From positions 1-64,000 of the forward strand of contig NZ_JAQMUE010000035.1 in NCBI RefSeq assembly GCF_028330985.1: DNA of 64,000 nt, read 5' to 3'. The number at the start of each line of letters is the position of its first letter. Position 1 is the first letter of the stretch. The notes under the pieces were generated by a model. That model was not told where the DNA came from. It saw only the letters and a list, made by a program, of their open reading frames with translations, and made no database searches. The DNA is from Roseofilum reptotaenium CS-1145. GTDB taxonomy: Bacteria; Cyanobacteriota; Cyanobacteriia; Cyanobacteriales; Desertifilaceae. This document shows, piece by piece, positions 27,500 through 35,652 of the stretch. A program made the translations under genes and the position numbers.

Positions 27500-28225
27500 C
27501 TATTCCTCTGCTCCTGCCTCCAGAATACGTTGGAATAAATACCCTGTTCCCCTAGCCGTGAGGATTAATTCGGGGTTACTGGGGTCTTCTTCTAACTTGG
27601 CTCGCAGTCGCGAAATATGAACATCGACTACGCGAGTGTCCACATGGCGTTCTGGGGTATATCCCCATACTTCCTGTAGAATCTCGGAGCGGGAGAAGGG
27701 TTCTCCTGAACGACTCACCAAGAGTTCTAGAAGGCTAAATTCCATCCCAGTGAGGCGAATGCGTTCGTCTCCTTTATAAACTTGTCGTTTATTGGTATCG
27801 ATGCGGATATTGCTCACCTGGATCACGCCGGAGCTAGGAATGCCAGAGGTGCTGGTTTTATCGACCCGGCGGAGAACTGAACGAATGCGAGCTTCAAGTT
27901 CTTTGGGAGAAAAGGGTTTAACCACATAATCATCGGCTCCCAATTCTAGCCCCGTAATGCGATCGGCCACATCTCCGAGGGCGGTTAACATGATGATCGG
28001 CACATCTGATTCTTTACGGAGTTCTTGGCAGACTCCATAACCATCGAGCTTGGGCATCATCACATCTAAAACCACCAAATCCGGCAGGATATGGCGAAAG
28101 GTTTCTAGGGCTTCTTCCCCATCACCAGCCGTGACGACATCGTACCCGATCATTGATAATCGGGTTTCTAAGATGCGTCGGATACTGGCTTCGTCATCAA
28201 CAACCAGAATTTTTTCTTTGTCCAA
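27500..28225 (-). CDS. rpaB: OmpR-type response regulator RpaB
   Basis: 241 residues. The receiver domain has the acidic pocket Asp10/Asp11, phospho-acceptor Asp54 (VVLDVMMPKLDGYGV) and Lys103; the winged-helix OmpR/PhoB domain occupies about 135-232 (HVDTRVVDVHISRLRAKLE). The sequence is very close to what I recall of RpaB, the essential cyanobacterial regulator (with kinase NblS/Hik33) of high-light genes and photosystem gene expression via HLR1 sites. The kinase gene is not in the window. A separate transcript from plsX is likely (90-bp gap). Confidence 0.95.
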   Translation of the reverse strand: MDKEKILVVDDEASIRRILETRLSMIGYDVVTAGDGEEALETFRHILPDLVVLDVMMPKLDGYGVCQELRKESDVPIIMLTALGDVADRITGLELGADDYVVKPFSPKELEARIRSVLRRVDKTSTSGIPSSGVIQVSNIRIDTNKRQVYKGDERIRLTGMEFSLLELLVSRSGEPFSRSEILQEVWGYTPERHVDTRVVDVHISRLRAKLEEDPSNPELILTARGTGYLFQRILEAGAEE

Positions 28226-28517
28226 GTGCCGTAACTCTCCTTGACCTCTGAATTCTGCTGCAAAAGTTTTATCTTAACTTGTCTTAACACTACGATATTA
28301 TGTGGTTGGGCTTTTGAGCAATAAGGAATGGGGAATAGGGAATAGATATTGGGTAACAAGTTAAGCAAACGAGAGAGTGACTGACTCAATTCCTGCCTTT
28401 TCGTTTCGGCAAATTGTCGGAGCGATCGCCCTGTGTCCATGGCTGTTGACCAATTGTACAGGCGATCGCATAGAGAAGAACCATCCGAGGTAATCTCCCC
28501 ATGTTCCCATGACATAC

Positions 28518-29972
28518 CTAGAAATATTGGCGCAATTTCAACACCTTCATTACCTCTCGGCGCACTCGTTCATACAATGGCATCGTGCCAACGGGAATTT
28601 CGGCATAGAATTCACCATTGACCAATCCCTGCTGGTCTAAATTATCCACGGTTGCTGTTAAAACCAATTGCTTCGTTTGTTGAGAAGAATCGGGTTGCGC
28701 CGCTTTTTTCATATTGCTCACATCTACTGTTTCAATCTCATAACCCGGTTGCGTTGGTTTTAATATCACTTGCGCCGATCCTTCTTTCAGGATCAGTTGA
28801 ATTAAATCTGCTTCTGCTTGATCGACAAAAATTCTCGCCTCTAGTCGATCCATTTGCACAATTTCCATAATTAGATCCTGGCGTTCTAACCATTTTCCCT
28901 TATTATCTGATAGGTTTTCAGCAAAAACAGTTCCTTCATGCTCGGCTTCAATAATTTGGTTTTTTGACTGTTGCTCTTGTAAAGTGGCGATGGTTTCTTG
29001 ACGGATCTCGACGATCTCTGATTGAGCTAACTTTTCTTGTTCGGCAGATTGCAATTCCTGAATTACGGTCGATAAACGCTCTTCTTCCATTCTCAAATCA
29101 TCTTCAATTCTCTCCAGGGAGCGCTCTAGCTTCTGACCAATCGCGGCAATTTCTGCACGTTTAGACAACTGATGAGTGGTCAATTCTTCAATTCTAGCGT
29201 CATTCATGGCTGACTCTTCTTGCAGCATCTGGATTCTTTCTTCAAGATCGTGTTGATAATTTCTAGAAAGTGCTTTTTCTTCAATAGCTTGTCGTGCATC
29301 ATCAATTTGTTGTTGCAAACGTTCCATTCGCCGATCGCGATGATCGATTGCCTTCTCTAATCCTCCAATCTGTCGATCCATCGCTTCAATTTCATGGGTG
29401 ATACTTTGAATTTCTGGAGGCGGCGAACTGCTTGACAATCGATTCACATCTTGCCGAGCGTCTTCCACTTGCCGCTGTATCGCTCTCACTCGCTGCTCTG
29501 CTTCGCTTTGTTGAGCTACTAAAATAAAAATCCTTTCACGGGCAGAGGTTAACTTTGCTTTTTCTTCTTTTAGTTTAATTTGTTCGGCTAGAATCTCTTC
29601 TTTCAAATCTTGACTTTGAACTTCAGCCAAAGTGTCTCCAGCTTTGACTTCATCTTCATGTTGAACCAGGAAATTAACGAGTCTTCCGGGTTCTTCTAGA
29701 TAAACCGGGTGGATATTCTCTTGTAAAGGGGTGAGTTTCCCTTCTCCGCGCACTGAGATCGGAACTTCCAGTTGTGAGAGCCAAAAGCCACCGCCTAAGA
29801 CGACGGATAAAAAGAAAATTCTGCCCCAGTTGATGCCAGGTTTTTCGGGAACAGGCATGGATTCTTGGGCAGGCATTTCTGGAGATTTCGGTGCAGATGG
29901 GGCAGAGGATTTGATTTTATTGGGAGGAACAGCTTTTAAGGAAGGGTGTTGGCGTTCAGGGGTGCTAGTCAT
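28518..29972 (-). CDS. HlyD family periplasmic adaptor (membrane fusion protein)
   Basis: 484 residues. A cytoplasmic Pro-rich N terminus (about 1-48) is followed by one membrane helix (about 50-66), a biotinyl-lipoyl-like half (DTLAEVQSQDLKEEILAE), a very long coiled coil (about 125-345), and the second lipoyl half with a beta barrel (ENLSDNKGKWLERQDLIMEIVQMDRLEARIFVD). Such adaptors link an inner-membrane pump to an outer-membrane channel, but no ABC ATPase or TolC-like gene lies beside it. Its partner is the M50 protease 66 bp upstream, a pair I associate with peptide export or processing systems. Confidence 0.85.
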   Translation of the reverse strand: MTSTPERQHPSLKAVPPNKIKSSAPSAPKSPEMPAQESMPVPEKPGINWGRIFFLSVVLGGGFWLSQLEVPISVRGEGKLTPLQENIHPVYLEEPGRLVNFLVQHEDEVKAGDTLAEVQSQDLKEEILAEQIKLKEEKAKLTSARERIFILVAQQSEAEQRVRAIQRQVEDARQDVNRLSSSSPPPEIQSITHEIEAMDRQIGGLEKAIDHRDRRMERLQQQIDDARQAIEEKALSRNYQHDLEERIQMLQEESAMNDARIEELTTHQLSKRAEIAAIGQKLERSLERIEDDLRMEEERLSTVIQELQSAEQEKLAQSEIVEIRQETIATLQEQQSKNQIIEAEHEGTVFAENLSDNKGKWLERQDLIMEIVQMDRLEARIFVDQAEADLIQLILKEGSAQVILKPTQPGYEIETVDVSNMKKAAQPDSSQQTKQLVLTATVDNLDQQGLVNGEFYAEIPVGTMPLYERVRREVMKVLKLRQYF

Positions 29973-30038
29973 CGTAGATACCCAAAATAAAAGAACGGCA
30001 GGATTAAAGCAACATTCAGGAAATGATGCAGAAGATGA

Positions 30039-31469
30039 TTAGTCTCTAGGGCAGAAATAGTAAACAGCCCAAATTGCGAGTAACAATAAGGCGGTGATGG
30101 GCATATTCGTAAAACTCCAGGTGAAAATACGCCAAAAGAGAAATCCAAATACAAACCAGATGTAGAGTAAGCTAAATGGGGCGTAAAGGGCTAAAATCCA
30201 CAGATCTTTTATGGGTTCGCGGATGGGTTTGCCGGTGAAAAAGTTAATGTATAATCCAAAGGCGCGACCTCTTAAGTTGTTAATGCCGGTGGCAGCAACA
30301 GCGAGATAATAGCCATCAAATTTGGCAACGGGGTTCAGATTGAGGGCGAGGGTAAAGAGGGCGGCAGCCATGAGGAGAAAACTGGTTTGATGTAACCAGA
30401 TGCCGTCGGTGGAAAAATGCCAGATCCAAAATCCGATCGCCGCTAAAATGAATTGCACTAAGATTCCAACTCCGACTACCAACAACCGTTTCGATCGCGG
30501 CAAACAGTAACTATCGCTAGTATTGGTATAGGCTGCGGGAATCAGCATCATGAACAATAGACCTATTTCGGGCACGATTCCTCGATAATGTTTGAGGGTG
30601 AAGGCATGACCAAATTCGTGTAGGGTGACGACACAGGCGCTACAGAGAATAAAGGGCAACATCAACGAACTACCATAGGCACTCACCAGTTGTTGCCCTT
30701 GAAATACAATGATGTCCCGATGGTAGAGTCCCAGGGAAGCAGAAAAACTGAGAAATACTAAGAGGAGAACGGCGGCAGGTTGGGAGAAGAGCCAGCGTAT
30801 TTTGTCGATATGGGCGTTGAGGAAGCGATTGGGGTTAAAAAGCGGAATTCGGAAAAAGAGCAGTTGTAGGGGGGTAAATTTGCCTCTACGGGATTTTGCT
30901 GGTTCGGTTCCTACTAACATACCGGTGGCGGCCAGCATTTGCAACAGACCTTTGAGATGATCGGGGGGAATGCAAAATTCTTGGATAATGGCTTGGGGCG
31001 ATCGCACGCCAATCTGTTCAATAATGATTTTATCTTGGGTCCCCACTTGCAGAAACGTCACATTTTCTGGGTTTCGCAGTACCCAATAGTCTCGGTGTTC
31101 AATCCACTCCAGACAGGGTTTGAGTTGGGAACCCCCAGGAGGAGGTTCAGGTATTTCGGTTGCTTCGACTCCATCAAAAGTCAAGATTCCCAAACCGATC
31201 AATTTTTCGAGCAGTTGCCCTGCAAAGTTGGGGTCAAGTGTGCCTTCAAACTCATCTTGGCAAGCTTTTTGGATACTCTCTAGGCTAAATTGTCCGGTAA
31301 AGTAGCGCAGAGCATAACCTTCTTCTGGTGGAAACAGGAACTGTTGTCCCGATGCTTTAAGGATGACTTGGTTGGAGTCTTTAACTTTACCGAGTTTCCA
31401 ATATTGTCCCAAGTTCGGACAAATCAGGGTATCGCTTTGAGAAAGTGGGGGGGATGATTCGGAGTTCAT
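30039..31469 (-). CDS. M50 (site-2 protease-like) membrane metalloprotease with N-terminal PqqD-like region
   Basis: 476 residues. The first about 95 residues form a small winged-helix/PqqD-like region, followed by a linker and then about eight to ten membrane helices. Zinc ligands are visible: HEFGHAFTLKHYRG at about 285-298 and the distal Asp in NPVAKFDGYYLAVA at about 375-388. Members paired with HlyD proteins are described as putative peptide zinc metalloproteases. No precursor peptide gene was recognised in the 270-bp leader. A strong hairpin sits 32 bp upstream of the start codon. Confidence 0.82.
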   Translation of the reverse strand: MNSESSPPLSQSDTLICPNLGQYWKLGKVKDSNQVILKASGQQFLFPPEEGYALRYFTGQFSLESIQKACQDEFEGTLDPNFAGQLLEKLIGLGILTFDGVEATEIPEPPPGGSQLKPCLEWIEHRDYWVLRNPENVTFLQVGTQDKIIIEQIGVRSPQAIIQEFCIPPDHLKGLLQMLAATGMLVGTEPAKSRRGKFTPLQLLFFRIPLFNPNRFLNAHIDKIRWLFSQPAAVLLLVFLSFSASLGLYHRDIIVFQGQQLVSAYGSSLMLPFILCSACVVTLHEFGHAFTLKHYRGIVPEIGLLFMMLIPAAYTNTSDSYCLPRSKRLLVVGVGILVQFILAAIGFWIWHFSTDGIWLHQTSFLLMAAALFTLALNLNPVAKFDGYYLAVAATGINNLRGRAFGLYINFFTGKPIREPIKDLWILALYAPFSLLYIWFVFGFLFWRIFTWSFTNMPITALLLLAIWAVYYFCPRD

Positions 31470-31500
31470 CTTCTTGGGTAGACGCGATGGATAGATAAAA

Positions 31501-31523
31501 GAAGGAGAACTGAGTTCTCCTTC
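31501..31523 (-). terminator. terminator-like hairpin in the leader of the M50-HlyD unit (possible attenuator)
   Basis: Perfect 10-bp stem GAAGGAGAAC / GTTCTCCTTC with a 3-nt loop. On the minus strand it is followed by TTTTATC, the form of an intrinsic terminator. It lies just before the start of the M50 gene with no gene upstream on that strand to terminate, so it is either an attenuator in the leader or the end of an unseen short transcript. Confidence 0.55.
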
Positions 31524-31739
31524 GAGAGGATAGCGGCAGGATTGAGTAATTTTCTCCCTCCTATAGGGTTCTCAGTTTTTGGAGGCGGTTTTTATGCAAA
31601 ATCCCGAAAACTGTAATATTTCTTCACAGAGTGGAGGTTGAAGTGGACATTTTGGCGATCGCCCCAGAGTGAGTGCCAACACGAACAGCGATGGGAATTT
31701 CAGGTATGATCTAAAGTCTTAGTGAACTAAAATCTAGAT

Positions 31740-32336
31740 ATGCTCAAGAATGATAAGTGGATAGCAGAACAAGCCCAGAAGGGAATGATTGACCCGTTTG
31801 AGCCTTCATTAATTCGGGCCATTGAAGGCGATCCGGGATTGGTCAGAAAAGTATTAAGTTATGGCGCTTCTTCCTATGGGTATGATATCCGATTAAGTCC
31901 CAAAGAATTCCTCATCTTTAAGCACATTCCCGGTACAGTTGTCGATCCGAAAAATTTTAATCCCGACAACCTTGAATCGGTTCCCCTGCACCAGGATGAA
32001 CAGGGCGACTTTTTCATTATTCCTGCCCATAGCTATGGCTTAGGTGTTGCCCTAGAGCGTCTAGAGATTCCACCCAATATCACGGTTATTTGTTTGGGTA
32101 AATCAACGTATGCTAGATGCTCTATTATTCTTAATGCGACTCCCGCAGAAGCCTGTTGGCGAGGTCATCTGACCTTAGAATTGTCCAATTCTTCCAGTGC
32201 CGACTGTCGGGTTTATGCCAATGAAGGGATTGCCCAATTGTTGTTTTTTGAAGGAGAACCCTGTAACGTCACTTATGAAGACCGATTGGGTAAGTATCAA
32301 GATCAAACCCATCAAGTGGTTTTACCGAAAGTGTAA
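31740..32336 (+). CDS. dcd: dCTP deaminase
   Basis: 198 residues. Deaminates dCTP to dUTP for dTTP synthesis. Trimer signature GKSTYARCSI at about 120-129 with the catalytic Glu in EGIAQLLFFEGEPC-like C-terminal strand and GHLTLELSN at about 141-149. Length and start (MLKNDKWI) fit the family. Separate from the divergent M50-HlyD unit. Confidence 0.93.
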   Translation: MLKNDKWIAEQAQKGMIDPFEPSLIRAIEGDPGLVRKVLSYGASSYGYDIRLSPKEFLIFKHIPGTVVDPKNFNPDNLESVPLHQDEQGDFFIIPAHSYGLGVALERLEIPPNITVICLGKSTYARCSIILNATPAEACWRGHLTLELSNSSSADCRVYANEGIAQLLFFEGEPCNVTYEDRLGKYQDQTHQVVLPKV

Positions 32337-32348
32337 ATGATCTGATGT

Positions 32349-32421
32349 CAGGAGAATTTACTACCATAAGTCCTTGCGAATTTATTCGTTCGGCAAGGGA
32401 CTGTGGTGTTCACTTCTCCTG
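32349..32421. other. nested stem structure between dcd and ycf23
   Basis: An outer 8-bp stem CAGGAGAA (32349-32356) / TTCTCCTG (32414-32421) encloses an inner stem AGTCCTTGC (32369-32377) / GCAAGGGACT (32393-32402, one bulged G), which extends to a small GCGAA/TTCG loop. This could be a dcd terminator, a small RNA or a repeat element. No T-run follows on the plus strand. Confidence 0.5.
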
Positions 32422-32557
32422 TCAAGGAACTATAGCTGTTCTTTGGATCTGCGATCGAGCGATAAAATTTATCCCGATTTTAATCTTTAGCCTCTCAAGG
32501 ACATCGATAGTGGCACAATGGAGAATAAACAATGATTGCTATACAAACTGAGGTCTT

Positions 32558-33301
32558 ATGACGATTCTTCCTCAACTGCAACCTGCTTTAGCCCAAGGAC
32601 GGGCGCTGAAAGTGATTAGTGGGTTAATGAATTTTGATGCCGATCGCACAGCTATGGTGGTTAAGGCTGCCGATCGCGGAGGGGCGACATTTGTGGATAT
32701 TGCAGCCGATCCGAATTTGGTGCGTCTTTGCCGCACTTTAACTGACCTACCCCTGTGTGTTTCTGCCGTGGAGCCGCAGAAATTTGTGGCGGCAGTGGAC
32801 GCGGGAGCGGATTTGATTGAGATTGGGAATTTTGATGCGTTCTATGCCCAAGGACGGCGATTTGAGGCGGATGAGGTGTTGGTACTGACTCAGGAAGTGC
32901 GATCGCTGCTTCCGGATATTATGCTCTCGGTGACAGTTCCCCATATTTTACCGTTGGATGAACAGGTACAGTTAGCTGGAGCGCTGGTTACTGAAGGGGC
33001 AGATGTGATTCAAACGGAAGGCGGAACCAGCAGTCAACCCACCCATTCCGGCACATTGGGATTAATTGAAAAAGCAGCTCCTACATTGGCGGCTGCTTAT
33101 GAAATTTCCCGTGGGGTCGAGGTTCCGGTCTTATGTGCTTCTGGCTTATCTAATGTTACTGCACCAATGGCGATCGCCTCTGGCGCTCAAGGCATTGGGG
33201 TGGGTTCGGCAATCAACCGGTTAGATAATGAAGTAGCTATGGTTGCTGGGGTACGTTCTCTGGTAGAAGCATTGAATTCGGCGATCGTTGTGCGCTCCTA
33301 A
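32558..33301 (+). CDS. ycf23: DUF561/Ycf23 family protein
   Basis: 247 residues, TIM-barrel-like, with GRALKVISGLMNFDADRT at the N terminus, DAGADLIEIGNFDAFYAQG at about 81-99 and IASGAQGIGVGSAINRL at about 206-222 (a phosphate-binding-like loop). The family is present in cyanobacteria and as ycf23 in some algal plastids; function unknown. Preceded by the nested stem and followed by a hairpin. Confidence 0.88.
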   Translation: MTILPQLQPALAQGRALKVISGLMNFDADRTAMVVKAADRGGATFVDIAADPNLVRLCRTLTDLPLCVSAVEPQKFVAAVDAGADLIEIGNFDAFYAQGRRFEADEVLVLTQEVRSLLPDIMLSVTVPHILPLDEQVQLAGALVTEGADVIQTEGGTSSQPTHSGTLGLIEKAAPTLAAAYEISRGVEVPVLCASGLSNVTAPMAIASGAQGIGVGSAINRLDNEVAMVAGVRSLVEALNSAIVVRS

Positions 33302-33327
33302 TTCACTCTGGATAAAGCCTTGAGAGG

Positions 33328-33359
33328 CAAGGGGTTGACGAGTTACTCTCAGCCCCTTG
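33328..33359 (+). terminator. possible terminator after ycf23
   Basis: CAAGGGG (33328-33334) pairs with CCCCTTG (33353-33359) 27 bp past the ycf23 stop; the loop holds a small GAG/CTC stem. No T-run follows, so the call is weak. Confidence 0.35.
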
Positions 33360-33439
33360 TTAAGGGCAAATGCATAGAGAACGGGTTTTAGGCGATCGCG
33401 AATTCCATAAACTTTCGAGTCTCTGGAGCATGAAATAGT

Positions 33440-33817
33440 TTATTCTAGAAACATAAGAGTGCATTTTTTTGATGTAACATCCATTATGCCCCAATCCCCT
33501 TCAATGTGATATTTGGTGTTTGATTGGTAAAACACATCAATATTGCCATAATCTAACGATCCTGTAGCATCAGTAAAAGGATGTATGTTTTTTTTAACCC
33601 ATATAATATCCTCAATCCCTGAAAATTCTAGCCATGCTTGACGATAACAATACTGTTCTTCAATCTTCGGCTCTTGATAGTGTGGATGTTCTTCTGTCAA
33701 GACAACATCCAATACAAAACGCAATAGAGTAGGTTCTTCGACAATCTCTAATACATAACTATCTTCTAGATATACATTCTCCAAACCTGGCAGTTTGTAA
33801 TATTCTAGTTGCTGCAT
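33440..33817 (-). CDS. putative immunity protein of the adjacent toxin
   Basis: 125 residues, acidic, no signal peptide or membrane segment, with no family I can name. It starts MQQLEYYKLPGLENVYLEDSY and ends KKCTLMFLE; a GAGAGGG ribosome-binding site precedes the ATG. It is the last gene of the four-gene cassette and starts 17 bp after the stop of the toxin gene. Position directly downstream of a polymorphic-toxin-like gene, small size, acidity and cytoplasmic nature are all usual for immunity proteins, but the role is inference from context. Confidence 0.6.
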   Translation of the reverse strand: MQQLEYYKLPGLENVYLEDSYVLEIVEEPTLLRFVLDVVLTEEHPHYQEPKIEEQYCYRQAWLEFSGIEDIIWVKKNIHPFTDATGSLDYGNIDVFYQSNTKYHIEGDWGIMDVTSKKCTLMFLE

Positions 33818-33834
33818 ATATAATCCCTCTCAAG

Positions 33835-34527
33835 TTATAGGTCGTAGTCAATGGGTGTGTGATTACCCGGTGATTTTCGAGTTACAGGGTTTCCAGATGC
33901 ATCTATTCTTTGTCCAGTTGAATCTCTTAAAGCTACATGAGGATTTTCACTGCCAGGAGTGCGCGAACTACCTCTTTTAATAGTAACTCGTTCAACTCCA
34001 TTATCATCTATGTATTTAACTGGTCCGTTGGGTGTTTGTGTTTTTTTCCAGCCTCGATCTTGTGCCCAACGAGCAATTTCACTTGCCTTGGGCGTAGTAC
34101 CAGACTTAAATGGATTATCAACACGCTTTGCGATATCTGTACCTTTATCAACAGTTTTAGCAATATCACTAGCTTTATCTGTAGCCTTAGCAATATCACT
34201 AGCTTTATCAATTGCTTTAGCTGCTTTAGCTGCTGTTCCGACTCCTTTACCTCCTGGAACAGTATTCAATGCTCTCTGCCACCATGCTAACTTCTCACCT
34301 GTTAGTATATCTCTACCTACCACTGCTTCTAGCAAGCCTTTTGCATAGCCAATAGGTGAAAAATCAAGCATTAAGCTCAACCCTAAAGCAATCAGGGCGG
34401 CAACTAAAGCAGCAGATTTAGATTGCTGATAACAATCTTGAAGTCCGCTACAGTTATCCGCATATCCTGGTTGTACATACAACAGGAAACAGCAAGCTAC
34501 AACCAGAAAACATATTTTCTTTATCAT
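33835..34527 (-). CDS. secreted polymorphic toxin with pre-toxin TG-like segment
   Basis: 230 residues. A Sec signal peptide (about 1-23, KKICFLVVACCFLLYVQPGYA) is followed by a short Cys-containing region and hydrophobic segment (about 38-55). Then comes DFSPIGYAKGLLEAVVGRD and ILTGEKLAWWQRAL (about 55-88), matching the PT-TG pre-toxin domain of polymorphic toxins. A linker with repeated DKASDIAK units (about 105-140) leads to a C-terminal module of about 85 residues with HVALRDSTGQRIDASGNPV and a terminal NHTPIDYDL. That module looks like a small RNase-type toxin tip; I cannot name the exact family. The gene overlaps the upstream membrane protein gene by ATGA and has a GGAGG site. It is far shorter than Rhs or CdiA carriers. 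Confidence 0.7.
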   Translation of the reverse strand: MIKKICFLVVACCFLLYVQPGYADNCSGLQDCYQQSKSAALVAALIALGLSLMLDFSPIGYAKGLLEAVVGRDILTGEKLAWWQRALNTVPGGKGVGTAAKAAKAIDKASDIAKATDKASDIAKTVDKGTDIAKRVDNPFKSGTTPKASEIARWAQDRGWKKTQTPNGPVKYIDDNGVERVTIKRGSSRTPGSENPHVALRDSTGQRIDASGNPVTRKSPGNHTPIDYDL

Positions 34528-35648
34528 GAGTTTGAATCCTCCAACACGGTAGACTGAGGATTAGGGATTAGCAGTGAAAATACGATAATACCAACCAATG
34601 TTGAAATTATAATTGAGATGAAAGAATTTCCTCTCCACATAGCATCTATAATTATTAATGCTAACCAATAACTCAATCCTGTCGCTCCAATTAATCGTAA
34701 TATGACAGGAATATAATTCATTAAGTTAGACCATTTCAGTAAGATCTTTGGAGTCTTTTCTCGTAACAACAGGACTCCAGCCATAGATGCTGCTAGAACA
34801 ATTGCCTCAAACCAATTCGATAACATTCCTGAAAGCATCGCTGTAGAAGCAACTGCTTTTAGTAAGACAACAATTACAGTGGGTAATGAAATATGCTCAT
34901 TTTCAAGACGCAAAATATCATCTCGAAGTTGCTCTGCTTGTTCTGTGATTTGTGTATCAAATGAGCTTTTATATTCTAGGAATATTCTGAAAGCACCTAG
35001 AATTGCGGCAAATAATGCCAGGATATGCCCATTTTCTTGAAGTGGTTGTATTGCTTGTATTGGTGGTGTCCTACCTTGCCAGGTATACACAGGACGAATT
35101 AGAATAGGTACTGCTTGCGTCCAAACAAATACTAAACCACTCTGAATTAATGCTTGAAGGAATGCTTCTACACCTAAACCAAGCACTCCAAATTGTTTTA
35201 AGCGAGGGACGGTTTGCAAGCGCAGTCCCTGAGCAGCTAAGGGAATTGATATGAGCAGGATTGATAACAGACCATAGGAAAGTAACAAGGGAATTTTAAC
35301 TAAGAGAAAAGTCTGTATGATATCACTTCTAGTTGGATGTTGAAATAGAAAAAAATCGCCGACAGCATACCCAAAAAGCAAACAACTCCCTAATCCTGCA
35401 CCTAAACTAGAAATTGCCATTAGGATGGCCATAATAGCAATCGAATAGGTAAAGGTATTTCCTGGCGTAAAATGCAACCACCCTATTAAGAATCCCAAGA
35501 TGAGTGAAATGGGGTGAGCATAAGCTGCAAGTTTTTTCCAGTGATTGAGATAAATGCCATCTGCTAAAACAACTGAACTGAAAATAGAAATTTTACTTCC
35601 CCATAAGGGGAGTCTATGCCACCAAATATTTCTGAGCTTTTCTTCCAT
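34524..35648 (-). CDS. multi-pass membrane protein, unknown family
   Basis: About 374 residues from the ATG at 35648 (a GTG at 35651 is also possible). At least eight hydrophobic segments are visible: about 22-32, 44-65, 69-95, 118-143, 155-185, 210-225, 257-300 and 310-360, with one soluble stretch (about 225-255, KSSFDTQITEQAEQLRDDI). I do not recognise a family. It is coupled at both ends: 4 bp from the upstream membrane-protein gene, and it overlaps the toxin start by 4 bp. It could export the toxin, protect the membrane, or be unrelated cargo; sequence alone cannot tell. Confidence 0.7.
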   Translation of the reverse strand: MEEKLRNIWWHRLPLWGSKISIFSSVVLADGIYLNHWKKLAAYAHPISLILGFLIGWLHFTPGNTFTYSIAIMAILMAISSLGAGLGSCLLFGYAVGDFFLFQHPTRSDIIQTFLLVKIPLLLSYGLLSILLISIPLAAQGLRLQTVPRLKQFGVLGLGVEAFLQALIQSGLVFVWTQAVPILIRPVYTWQGRTPPIQAIQPLQENGHILALFAAILGAFRIFLEYKSSFDTQITEQAEQLRDDILRLENEHISLPTVIVVLLKAVASTAMLSGMLSNWFEAIVLAASMAGVLLLREKTPKILLKWSNLMNYIPVILRLIGATGLSYWLALIIIDAMWRGNSFISIIISTLVGIIVFSLLIPNPQSTVLEDSNS

Positions 35649-35652
35649 CACT

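Noticed and set aside
31594-31641. 15-codon plus-strand frame MQNPENCNISSQSGG with a GGAGG ribosome-binding site, upstream of dcd
   Set aside because: Attractive spacing but very short; one such frame in a 270-bp leader is expected by chance.
34137-34222. Repeated segment in the toxin gene as a possible CRISPR-like or tandem DNA array
   Set aside because: The repeats are in-frame protein repeats (DKASDIAK units) that vary in sequence and form a linker; no spacer pattern.
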